A stretch of DNA of 23,413 bases. It comes from a virus. The DNA is taken from positions 1-23,413 of IMG/VR virus record IMGVR_UViG_3300031774_000160; one strand, 5' to 3'. Below the pieces are notes generated by a model. It did not search any database. It saw only the letters and a program-made list of their open reading frames with translations, and had not been told where the DNA came from. The translations under genes and the position numbers were made by a program. Shown one piece after another: positions 17,348 through 23,413 of this stretch (its first letter is position 1; every line of letters starts with the position of its first letter).

Positions 17348-17800
17348 CTAATAACGAACCTCGATGAGCATTTCGCCTACTCCTAAAGGTTCGAGTACAC
17401 CCTCATCAGTATCAATACTAATGACTGTGATTTGTTGAGTATAATAGACAGTATTCATCTTGTCAGTATACTCTAATCTTGAGTTATCTTCGATAACTGT
17501 TTCGACATCTTCCATCAGTTCGTTTAATGCTTCCTGTGCATCTTCTTCCTGCACATAACAGCGAATCGTTACCGATAAAAATCTATCTCTTACACCTGCG
17601 GATTGATACTCTCTAGTTTCACTTCCTGCATTTAGATGTAAGGCGGGGAATTCATCAACTTCATCCCAAAATTTTAATGTTGGATGTACATTTTCTCCAA
17701 CATCTGTTAAAAAAGCTCCTTGACCGTTTATTGTTTTTAATTTTGTAACAAGAGCGTCAACAATGCGTTTTCTTCTTGAAGCATACGTTCTTGCGGTCAT
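17348..17800 (-). CDS. Tail terminator / tail completion protein, 150 aa
   Basis: A compact alpha/beta protein: RRKRIVDALVTKLKTI (9-24), FPALHLNAGSETREYQSAG (51-69), DRFLSVTIRCYVQEEDAQEA (72-91), LNELMEDVETVIEDN (92-106), then beta strands to GEMLIEVRY. The order helix, 'PALxL..G.E', 'R.L.VTIRCYV', helix 'AxxxLxxLxxxVE' is the pattern of the lambda gpU / minor tail terminator family, whose ring caps the tail tube and joins it to the head. It lies just before the major tail protein gene, as in many siphoviruses. The start is ATG at 17800, overlapping the previous stop (TAATG), with AGGAG seven bases upstream. Confidence 0.78.
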   Translation of the reverse strand: MTARTYASRRKRIVDALVTKLKTINGQGAFLTDVGENVHPTLKFWDEVDEFPALHLNAGSETREYQSAGVRDRFLSVTIRCYVQEEDAQEALNELMEDVETVIEDNSRLEYTDKMNTVYYTQQITVISIDTDEGVLEPLGVGEMLIEVRY

Positions 17801-19254
17801 TATTGTCTCCTAGTAAATATTCTTCCTAATCCAAACCCTATTACAATTTCTCTTATGGACTGATCTATTAAAGGTCTGGGGTCTCTATCAATATCTGCAA
17901 ATCTACTACCACTTGTACTCTCGTATCCGCCGTATCGCTCTTTCATATAAGTATAACCAATACTTGTGAAACCTTGAGGGGTTTTTGTTGCATCTGTGGC
18001 TCTTACACTTTGTGCGAATCTTCCAGTCCTATTTTCAAGTCTAGGAGTACCCATATTTGCGGCTACTACTCTAGGGAGTTGATTATTTAGAACTCCCAAT
18101 ATATTTTGTAGAGCCATTTTTGGCGGAGCTGGTTTTCTTTTTCCTGTTCGTCTTTTTGCCTTTGGAAGAGCGACCGTTTTAGCTAAAGTAACTGCTTTTG
18201 CTTTCTTAATCTTAGGCTTACCAATAATAGCGGAGGCTTTTCCTTTTGACTTTTTAAGAGTTGTATCTTCTGTTGTTACTCTAGCACGTCGGTTCTTTCT
18301 AAACTCCTCTGCTATACCTTTTATAATTAGTTTTCTATTTCTTCTAACTACAGAGTCTGAGCCTTCCATATTTCCAAAATCTAGCTTTGGGCTTCTTATA
18401 ACGTCTGAAGCAGTTTCTATAAATGCTCTTTTTGCTTTTTTTGCAACATCTCCGAACGCCCTATTACCTATTCTATTTTCTAGCATTATTACAAAACCCT
18501 CTCCATCATCAGCTCTTATAGCGGAGAGTTTAAGGCCTAAGCCTTGTAATAATTGATACATCTCTTGAGCATCTGCAATGCCCTCTGCCTGTAATTCTTT
18601 TGTTAGTTTATCGTAAGTAGTATTAAAAGCGGCTCTCATTTGAGTCTCGACAATGCCTTCGCCGTGTTCGTGTCCTGCCTCTAATACGGAACCTGCTGAT
18701 GCGGCTATTCCGCCACCCCCCTCTTTTCCTGTTCGTAGAGCTTTTTTCCTAGTTCGTTTTGTTTTTTTACTTGTATAGGTCTCTTCTTGAGAAGTAAAAT
18801 AAAACTGAACCGATTCAAAATAAGCTTCAATAGTATCAGAATACGCAGATTTTACTTTCTGATAGATATTGCTTTGATCAAACATTGGAGGAGCATCAGG
18901 CATTGCGTCTCTTTTCCACTTAGGGTTTAGTACTTCTTGATCTGTAGAAGTAGTAAACGTAAGTTTTACACCTTTTGTACTATACGATTTTCCTCCCAGA
19001 CTTTTTATATAATTTACTAAGAAAGCGCCCTGTTTCTCCGCTAACATTCTAATCTGTGCCATATCATTATTTGTTAGCTCCCATCCGTCTTTCGATGAGT
19101 GTTTGGCTGCCTTGATCATTTGTGTTCCTAACCTTCCTGGCGTGAAAACAAATGTATGTGGCTGTAAATTATAATCACTCCTAAATATAGGGGACTTTTT
19201 GCCCATTTCTACAACTAGCTCATCTACAAAATTTTGTATTGCTGCTTTACTCAC
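17800..19254 (-). CDS. Neck protein with gp10-like C-terminus, 484 aa
   Basis: The gene occupies the slot between connector and tail terminator where HK97 gp10-like proteins (about 120-150 aa) usually lie, but it is three times as long. The C-terminal 100 residues carry gp10-like features: NRTGRFAQSVRA (TGR near 415), YTYMKERYGGYESTSGS, DRDPRPLIDQSIREI. The N-terminal 330 residues are not recognised. They include TSKKTKRTRKKAL, a Gly/Ala patch and EAGHEHGEGIVETQMRAAFN. A very basic linker (KSKGKASAIIGKPKIKKAKA, then KAKRRTGKRKPAPPK) covers about 335-385. The start GTG at 19254 overlaps the previous stop (TAGTG), and no ribosome binding site is visible, so coupling is likely. The basic region might contact DNA at the neck (inference). 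Confidence 0.6.
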   Translation of the reverse strand: MSKAAIQNFVDELVVEMGKKSPIFRSDYNLQPHTFVFTPGRLGTQMIKAAKHSSKDGWELTNNDMAQIRMLAEKQGAFLVNYIKSLGGKSYSTKGVKLTFTTSTDQEVLNPKWKRDAMPDAPPMFDQSNIYQKVKSAYSDTIEAYFESVQFYFTSQEETYTSKKTKRTRKKALRTGKEGGGGIAASAGSVLEAGHEHGEGIVETQMRAAFNTTYDKLTKELQAEGIADAQEMYQLLQGLGLKLSAIRADDGEGFVIMLENRIGNRAFGDVAKKAKRAFIETASDVIRSPKLDFGNMEGSDSVVRRNRKLIIKGIAEEFRKNRRARVTTEDTTLKKSKGKASAIIGKPKIKKAKAVTLAKTVALPKAKRRTGKRKPAPPKMALQNILGVLNNQLPRVVAANMGTPRLENRTGRFAQSVRATDATKTPQGFTSIGYTYMKERYGGYESTSGSRFADIDRDPRPLIDQSIREIVIGFGLGRIFTRRQ

Positions 19255-19841
19255 TAAAAGTTTTTATATAAGTCTAGGACTCGCTTTATGTGATCAGGAA
19301 AAGCTACGTTGTCTTTCTGTGAAGAACTGGCAGCATTTTGTATACTTGCTCCTTGTATAGTTCTTCGCTCTTTATGTTCGTCTTTTAAGTAGTATGTAAT
19401 TAAATCAATTACTGCCAGTTTTAAATCTGCTGGTACAGCGCTGTATCCTGCTGTATAAACTATTTTTACTGATGCTACTCCTTTCTGCCAGTTTTTATAT
19501 CCTGACGCTGTAGTACGAAGTATACTATCAGTTGAAGTATCTAAATAATACTCTTGTGCGCCTGTTGTAAGCGTAGCGTAACTACTAGCGTAGTCTTCTC
19601 GCTCTTGTACACTTACGATGGCATTGACAGGACTCTCAGTTAATTGTACAATATGAGTGGACCAGTCAACATTAAATGTTTCAGTTTTATTTGATGAAAA
19701 ATAATCAACAAATGTGTTACCACAATAAGTTTTTACTAATTGACTCACGGACGGAATTAATGCCTCAATTTTCAAGTCCTCTTTTGGAGTACTTAAACCT
19801 TCAGCGTCTTTATATGTTTGTAATGTTATTAAATCTGCCAT
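19254..19841 (-). CDS. Head-tail connector, gp6-like, 195 aa
   Basis: Probably the ring that binds under the portal (HK97 gp6 / phage head-tail connector family). Typical features are a helical N-terminus (LITLQTYKDAEGLSTPKEDL, KIEALIPSVSQLVKTYCGNT) and a beta-rich middle with SPVNAIVSVQEREDY and TEYYLD-like strands (YYLDTSTDSILRTTASGY). After these come VKIVYTAGYSAVPADLKLAV, the family hallmark 'VxxxYTAGYxxvPxDLKxAv', and a C-terminal helix (DHIKRVLDLYKNF). The gene follows the capsid gene, separated from it by a terminator-like hairpin. The start is ATG at 19841. No strong ribosome binding site is visible just upstream, where the terminator T-run and AT-rich sequence lie. Confidence 0.85.
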   Translation of the reverse strand: MADLITLQTYKDAEGLSTPKEDLKIEALIPSVSQLVKTYCGNTFVDYFSSNKTETFNVDWSTHIVQLTESPVNAIVSVQEREDYASSYATLTTGAQEYYLDTSTDSILRTTASGYKNWQKGVASVKIVYTAGYSAVPADLKLAVIDLITYYLKDEHKERRTIQGASIQNAASSSQKDNVAFPDHIKRVLDLYKNF

Positions 19842-19853
19842 AAGTTAATTAGT

Positions 19854-19881
19854 AAAAACTTGGGGAGGGATTACCTCCCCA
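19854..19881 (-). terminator. Rho-independent terminator after the capsid gene
   Basis: On the minus strand a perfect 8-bp stem (TGGGGAGG / CCTCCCCA, 19861-19868 with 19874-19881, 5-base loop) is followed within two bases by TTTTT (19858 to 19854). This has the form of an intrinsic terminator, located in the 78-base gap after the capsid stop. It would cut most transcripts after the most abundant virion protein and let a fraction read through to the neck and tail genes. Confidence 0.82.
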
Positions 19882-19888
19882 GTTTCCA

Positions 19889-19908
19889 AAGATTACCGTA
19901 GTAATCTT
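19889..19908 (-). other. Second hairpin in the capsid 3' untranslated region
   Basis: AAGATTAC and GTAATCTT form a perfect 8-bp stem with a 4-base loop, 11 bases after the capsid stop codon and seven bases before the terminator hairpin. It has no T-run. It may protect the 3' end of the capsid message or help the terminator; the role is inferred. Confidence 0.6.
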
Positions 19909-19919
19909 AGTAGTCAATA

Positions 19920-21356
19920 TTAGACATACTTGAGTCGCAATGAAGGCTTATCAGAACCTGAAGCTGCGTACAGTTCGGCGAAGCCGAGGGACTGTGCTGC
20001 AACGATCACATTCTGCTGATCTTTCACGCTGTACTCTGTCTCAATGCTAACGCCCTTTAATCGGGGTATAACATAGTTGTCGACATTAACTGCTATTGCT
20101 GCTGATGTAGTTGCTGCTCCACCTGCGGCTAGGTTATTGGCTAGCTGGTTAGTTGCGACTACGGGGGACCCGAAGACCGAACCAACTACACCGATACGCT
20201 TAGTAGCAAGGTCGTTTCCAACTTCGCTTACGTCGGTGAATCCAGAAGCATCAATTAACTCGTAGTAAACGTCATTAGGAACAATGAACGCTACCTTTGA
20301 GGGATCCATGCCATACTTGCCCATTTCCTTTCTCATGCCGAGAAGGATGGCGGGAGTAACTTCAGCTGAGGTATCAGCATCGATTGATACTGCAGAAACG
20401 GCAGTAGTTGCGCTTCCATAACCACCTGCATCATCAGCACCATTATCACCTGCTAGACCTTTTGATATTGAGCCAGCGGAGGCACCAACAAGGATAGCCT
20501 TGTCAAGCGCAACTGCGTGCGCACGTGCTAGTGCGGAAGTAACAATAGGTAACAATGTTACAACTACTTGCTCGTCGGTATCATTTGAGATATAAGTACC
20601 AGCGATCAATCTGTGAGCCTGTAAGATTACTTGGCTAACAGTATAGTTGTTATCACCTGCGTCAGAGAGTTGGTTAGATGAATCACCTACACCAGCTGCG
20701 CTGAACGTTGCTGCTCCTGCGTCTGGGGCCAATGGTAGTACAGTGGCACCGGAAGCAACTTGGATATCACGGAAAAGAGGTGCAACCTTCATTTCCTGAC
20801 GTACTTCGTTCTCAAACTGAGTTGAAACGATTACATCGATACCTGCTGAGGTAGTAGATGTATAATCCACTCCAGCTTTTTGCATGACATTCTTTCCGAA
20901 ATCGGTATCCATACCTTTTCCAGTAATCTTGCCAAGAACAGTTGCTTCGAGAAGCTCTCGACCATGTGCCTGAAGATCGCTCTTCTGACGTCCAGAGAAA
21001 TCACGCTTACTGTTTTGAATTGCTTCAAGTTCAGCTTGCTTCTCTTCTAGGTCTTTCTTATACTTCTCCATAACTTCCGCAGCATTCACTTTCTCATCTT
21101 CGAATTCTTTACGGATGTCTTGCATCAAGCGTTCTGCACCTGACTCTACGCCAGTTTTGATTGCAGTCTTGACTTCTTCTTCTTGCTGAGCTTTGGCTTC
21201 TGCTTCCGCAGTTGCTTTTTCCTCAACTTCTTTTTGTACAGCCTCATCGGCTGCTTTTTGCTCGGCTTGCTTCATTGCAATTTTAGCAGCAGTTTCCTCA
21301 GCTACTTTTTTAGCAAAAGCTTCCAAGTCAACGGGTTGATTTGTCTCTTCAGACAT
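19920..21356 (-). CDS. Nested scaffold-capsid product from an internal start, 478 aa
   Basis: Inside the protease-capsid fusion, codon 189 is an ATG (MSEETNQPVDLEAFAKKVAE) preceded by AAAAGGAG with a 6-base spacer, the strongest ribosome binding site in this gene. Initiation here would give a protein with only the coiled-coil scaffold (about 110 residues) and the capsid domain, with no protease. This would solve the stoichiometry problem of a protease fused to an abundant capsid subunit. The same frame and stop are used. That this product is made is an inference from the site and its exact position at the domain boundary. Confidence 0.72.
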   Translation of the reverse strand: MSEETNQPVDLEAFAKKVAEETAAKIAMKQAEQKAADEAVQKEVEEKATAEAEAKAQQEEEVKTAIKTGVESGAERLMQDIRKEFEDEKVNAAEVMEKYKKDLEEKQAELEAIQNSKRDFSGRQKSDLQAHGRELLEATVLGKITGKGMDTDFGKNVMQKAGVDYTSTTSAGIDVIVSTQFENEVRQEMKVAPLFRDIQVASGATVLPLAPDAGAATFSAAGVGDSSNQLSDAGDNNYTVSQVILQAHRLIAGTYISNDTDEQVVVTLLPIVTSALARAHAVALDKAILVGASAGSISKGLAGDNGADDAGGYGSATTAVSAVSIDADTSAEVTPAILLGMRKEMGKYGMDPSKVAFIVPNDVYYELIDASGFTDVSEVGNDLATKRIGVVGSVFGSPVVATNQLANNLAAGGAATTSAAIAVNVDNYVIPRLKGVSIETEYSVKDQQNVIVAAQSLGFAELYAASGSDKPSLRLKYV

Positions 21357-21893
21357 TTGTATCTCCTTTTGGACTTGCGCCCCGTCACTATTAGTGAAAG
21401 TTTTTTTGAAATCTTCGTACTCATCCATCGAGTCGAAGGACTTCGCCAGTGAAAAAGTAGCCGTTTGGTTACAGGGTACAGATACTACAGATACCTCAAA
21501 CAACTCAGCGTCCTTTATCCTTAATCCGTCGGTTTCCTCTATATAATCAGCATCCTTGACTCGGAAACCAACAGAAAAGGCTCCAAGGACACCGTCTTTA
21601 ACTAAGTCCACAACATCTTTGGCGGCTTTACTTATCTTAGCCTCCATTTCTAAACCATTATCAGTAGCTTTTAGTCCAGTCGCTCTTCCAATGGGTCTAT
21701 CATAGTTATGGTTAAAAAGAATTATGGGATTCTTTTCAAAATTTTTCAATCCACCTTTAGTCCAAGCATCTGCTGAAATAGAATCGCCCGCGCGATCAAA
21801 ATCAGTGGTGCTAGCCATACCTCGAATTTTGACACTACCGTCTTCATCAGTATGTGACTTAAAAGTAGAGGTCAGATTAAATATCTTCTCCAT
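19920..21893 (-). CDS. Fused prohead protease, scaffold and HK97-type major capsid protein, about 657 aa
   Basis: Residue numbers here count from a TTG at 21920 (666 aa); I prefer ATG at 21893 (residue 10), which has AGGGGG a few bases upstream. Residues 10-160 are an HK97-family (U35/S78) prohead protease: RGMASTTDFDRAGD, catalytic His71 in ILFNHNYDRPIGRATG, Ser116 in GAFSVGFRV, and ELFEVSVVSVPCNQTA. Residues 200-305 are an Ala/Glu/Lys-rich coiled coil, like the delta (scaffold) domain. Residues about 310-666 are the HK97-fold capsid protein (EVRQEMKVAPLFRDIQVASG, ALDKAILVG, IVPNDVYYELIDASG, GSPVVAT). In HK97 these are separate genes. The protease presumably cleaves off itself and the scaffold; the cut site cannot be seen. 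The start overlaps the end of the 105-aa gene. Confidence 0.9.
   Translation of the reverse strand: MEKIFNLTSTFKSHTDEDGSVKIRGMASTTDFDRAGDSISADAWTKGGLKNFEKNPIILFNHNYDRPIGRATGLKATDNGLEMEAKISKAAKDVVDLVKDGVLGAFSVGFRVKDADYIEETDGLRIKDAELFEVSVVSVPCNQTATFSLAKSFDSMDEYEDFKKTFTNSDGAQVQKEIQMSEETNQPVDLEAFAKKVAEETAAKIAMKQAEQKAADEAVQKEVEEKATAEAEAKAQQEEEVKTAIKTGVESGAERLMQDIRKEFEDEKVNAAEVMEKYKKDLEEKQAELEAIQNSKRDFSGRQKSDLQAHGRELLEATVLGKITGKGMDTDFGKNVMQKAGVDYTSTTSAGIDVIVSTQFENEVRQEMKVAPLFRDIQVASGATVLPLAPDAGAATFSAAGVGDSSNQLSDAGDNNYTVSQVILQAHRLIAGTYISNDTDEQVVVTLLPIVTSALARAHAVALDKAILVGASAGSISKGLAGDNGADDAGGYGSATTAVSAVSIDADTSAEVTPAILLGMRKEMGKYGMDPSKVAFIVPNDVYYELIDASGFTDVSEVGNDLATKRIGVVGSVFGSPVVATNQLANNLAAGGAATTSAAIAVNVDNYVIPRLKGVSIETEYSVKDQQNVIVAAQSLGFAELYAASGSDKPSLRLKYV
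21363..21370 (-). promoter_or_regulatory. Internal ribosome binding site for the scaffold-capsid product
   Basis: AAAAGGAG on the minus strand, six bases before the ATG at 21356. It matches the anti-Shine-Dalgarno far better than the sites before the TTG or ATG codons at the start of the fusion. It falls at the end of the protease domain and just before the coiled coil. Confidence 0.75.
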
Positions 21894-22194
21894 CATCCCC
21901 CTCATCATCCGCTTTAACAACGGTCTTTGCCTGTGCCATTTTTACTTCTATGGTAGGCTCTTCTTTTTCGGGGACTTTATTAGCAAGTTCCCATAATTTG
22001 GGATGCTCTTTTTCTAGCATTGTTAACATCCTAGTCCAAGTCCCAAAAATCTTATCAACCTCTTTTACATCTAAAAATTTGGGTCGATTAGGCATCCTAG
22101 CGTACTCTTTCCGATCAGGAATTTTTCCTAGCTCCGAAAAAAACATACCAAGTTGTCCTGCAATTTTTACTCTTTTAGCGTGTGTTGCTGCCAT
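21877..22194 (-). CDS. Unknown 105-aa protein between portal and protease-capsid genes
   Basis: The function is not recognised. The N-terminal 70 residues look helical and basic: AKRVKIAGQLGMFFSELGKI, then PDRKEYARMPNRPKFLDVKE, then VDKIFGTWTRMLTMLEKEHP. The pattern 'GxxPxxxEYxxxP...hxxxFGxWxxxL' resembles the short helical DNA-binding repeats found with homing endonucleases (HNH_repeat type), but no nuclease motif is present. The C-terminus is strongly acidic (KADDEGDDGEDI). The start is ATG at 22194, sharing its A with the portal stop (TAATG), so it is likely coupled to portal translation. Its end overlaps the start of the protease-capsid gene. The slot between portal and protease suggests a head assembly, packaging or scaffold helper role, which is inference only. 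Confidence 0.7.
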   Translation of the reverse strand: MAATHAKRVKIAGQLGMFFSELGKIPDRKEYARMPNRPKFLDVKEVDKIFGTWTRMLTMLEKEHPKLWELANKVPEKEEPTIEVKMAQAKTVVKADDEGDDGEDI

Positions 22195-23378
22195 TATTCT
22201 TCTTCCTCTTCTACGGGTCTCCCGCCTTCGTTAGGGTTTGATGCACTACCTGCAATGTTAGCAGGTATTCTTAAATCATCATACCCGTCCATTGGGTCAA
22301 AACCTAGTTGATCTCTTGCTTCGTTTGGTGAAATAATACCTGCATTAACCAATCCAGAGTAGTAAAAGGATTGGTCACGTAGTTCTGGTTGCAAAGCAGG
22401 AATATCGGTCACATCTTCCTTTATTTCAAAACCGAAAAACCTGCTTAAGCCAAAATTCATTTTTCTAACAATAGGTAGTATAGTCTCTAAGTAGTATAGT
22501 CGCATATTTGGTCGTATGTTAGCATTATTTCCAGAATCTAACATAATTGGAGGTACACCTATTGCCTTTAATATAATCTTTTCGTTTTCTTGAATAGACG
22601 ATTGAAAGTCCAGTTCTTTAAAATTAACATTTGAGATTGAATCGACCTCAATACCACCATCAAGAATAAGTGGTCGTCGTCCCCCAGCATCAGGACGGTA
22701 TCGTACTTGCCAGGACTGCAACATTCGCTCTTTGATTTTCTCAGATAATGTATTTGGAGACTTTAGCACTAAGCCAGGGACTGCTCCATTCTTAAAAAAA
22801 TTATCTTGAAAAGTACGCATATATGACATTATTTGCATAGTGCGAACTGCAGGCTTTAATCGTGAAACTCCCCTATAAATATCATGGAAAGAGTTTTCTT
22901 TAATATGTATCATTTCGTTAGGCTTATAATCAATTTCATTATAAGTATATCTTTCGACATAAGTTTTAGCATCACCATGTATTTGTACAGTATCTGCAGG
23001 AACATGGTATAAATGCGCCCCGTCGTAATAGATAAACATATTTCCATCTAGAAGATAGTCTGTGATTAGGTTTCTTTTGAAAGTACTGATGTCTTGGAAG
23101 GGATTGGGCTCTTTATTTAATAAAGTATCAACTTTAGCCCTTTTTATTCCTCTGATAACGCCAGGAACGGAAACTCTGTCTACTATAGATGGTATTTCGG
23201 CTGCATCGTCTACAACCATATTTACTGCACGGTTTACGACTTCTAGATTTTCATAATAAGTTTCATACTTATCAGTAAATTCTCTGGAAGTTTGTGTTGA
23301 GGCTCCAAGATAGGCTTGAACAGGATTTAGTTTTTCCTCAACTTCCTCACTTCGAAAGAATCTGTCATACCATGCCAT
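22194..23378 (-). CDS. Portal protein, HK97 family, 394 aa
   Basis: Forms the dodecameric DNA channel at one head vertex and docks the packaging motor. Length and motifs fit the HK97 portal family: MAWYDRFFRSEEVEEKLNPV at the start, VVNRAVNMVVDDAAEIPSIV (48-67), LLNKEPNPFQDISTFKRNLI (86-105, the family's 'LLxxxPNPxqs...F'), DYLLDGNMFIYYDG, EMIHIKENS, GVSRLKPAVRTMQIM, FFKNGAVPGLVL, LKAIGVPPIMLDSGNNANIR (about 270-290), and LVNAGIISPNEARDQLGFDP near the end, followed by a Glu-rich tail. The start is ATG at 23378 with AAAGAG upstream. The frame is open upstream to the window edge, but those codons do not resemble a portal and the ATG start fits the family. It overlaps the next gene by one base. 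Confidence 0.95.
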   Translation of the reverse strand: MAWYDRFFRSEEVEEKLNPVQAYLGASTQTSREFTDKYETYYENLEVVNRAVNMVVDDAAEIPSIVDRVSVPGVIRGIKRAKVDTLLNKEPNPFQDISTFKRNLITDYLLDGNMFIYYDGAHLYHVPADTVQIHGDAKTYVERYTYNEIDYKPNEMIHIKENSFHDIYRGVSRLKPAVRTMQIMSYMRTFQDNFFKNGAVPGLVLKSPNTLSEKIKERMLQSWQVRYRPDAGGRRPLILDGGIEVDSISNVNFKELDFQSSIQENEKIILKAIGVPPIMLDSGNNANIRPNMRLYYLETILPIVRKMNFGLSRFFGFEIKEDVTDIPALQPELRDQSFYYSGLVNAGIISPNEARDQLGFDPMDGYDDLRIPANIAGSASNPNEGGRPVEEEEE

Positions 23379-23380
23379 GT

Positions 23381-23413
23381 TTATCTCTTTGAATCTGTAC
23401 CCAGCGCATTTGT
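23381..23413 (-). CDS. Possible C-terminal end of the upstream gene (terminase?)
   Basis: In one minus-strand frame the last 33 bases read TNALGTDSKR then TAA (23381-23383), leaving a 2-base gap to the portal ATG. Such tight spacing matches the rest of the module, and the gene before a portal is usually the large terminase subunit. Ten residues cannot identify a protein, so this is called from context alone. Confidence 0.35.
   Translation of the reverse strand, partial: TNALGTDSKR

Noticed and set aside
19889-19917. TTGACT just after the capsid stop codon as a third promoter of the same type
   Set aside because: At 16-18 bases downstream the best -10 (TAATCT or AATCTT) matches only three of six positions and overlaps the first hairpin, so it is too weak to call.
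21893-21920. TTG at 21920 as the start of the protease-capsid fusion
   Set aside because: TTG has no visible ribosome binding site and adds only a Met/Arg-rich stub; ATG codons at 21896 or 21893, next to AGGGGG, fit better.
23379-23413. Upstream extension of the portal gene to the window edge
   Set aside because: The frame is open, but the extra codons (KCAGYRFKEIN) do not look like a portal N-terminus, and another frame ends with a stop two bases before the ATG, as expected for an abutting upstream gene.

Overview
The window is the head-and-tail (virion structure) module of a long-tailed, non-contractile phage (siphovirus type) with an HK97-style capsid. All recognisable genes lie on the minus strand, so transcription runs from high to low coordinates. 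The base composition is AT-rich. Several inserted protein modules (the GxTDWxxIGA-type and GTYT...AGxxFxxGQTI-type modules in the tail tube proteins, BppU-like and GDTWYDTD-type fibre pieces, an adjacent 2-oxoglutarate oxygenase) are the kind I associate with uncultured marine phages. The host cannot be read from the sequence. No integrase, repressor, tRNA, CRISPR array or insertion sequence is present, so virus versus prophage cannot be decided here.

Layout in order of transcription. Head: the last codons of an upstream gene (probably terminase), portal (start 23378), a 105-aa protein of unknown role, and a fused prohead protease-scaffold-major capsid protein. That fusion has a strong internal ribosome binding site at 21363-21370 that should give a separate scaffold-capsid product. 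A terminator-like hairpin follows the capsid gene. Neck: a gp6-like connector, a 484-aa protein whose C-terminus looks gp10-like, and a tail terminator-like protein. Tail tube: a 588-aa major tail protein, then a consensus promoter and a GC-rich leader hairpin, then a 346-aa paralogue of the tube protein. Tail assembly: two chaperone ORFs in different frames with signs of a recoding event, and a 1456-aa tape measure protein. Tip: a 241-aa distal tail/tip protein and a 2259-aa J-like tip attachment protein carrying a short collagen-like Gly-Pro-Pro stretch. Last come a 2OG-Fe(II) prolyl-4-hydroxylase-like enzyme, a second consensus promoter, a 112-aa BppU-like protein, a 137-aa fibre-type protein, and the start of a tail fibre that runs off the left edge.

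Many adjacent genes overlap or abut (TAATG, TAGTG, ATGA), so much of the module is probably translationally coupled. The clear breaks are after the capsid gene, after the major tail gene and before the fibre genes. These are places where a phage would want to change expression level.

The observations most worth following are: (1) a prolyl-hydroxylase-like enzyme directly downstream of a collagen-like tail tip, suggesting that the phage hydroxylates its own fibre; (2) two sigma70-consensus promoters inside the late module, one followed immediately by a leader hairpin; (3) the nested capsid start inside the protease fusion; (4) a +1-frame tail chaperone extension.
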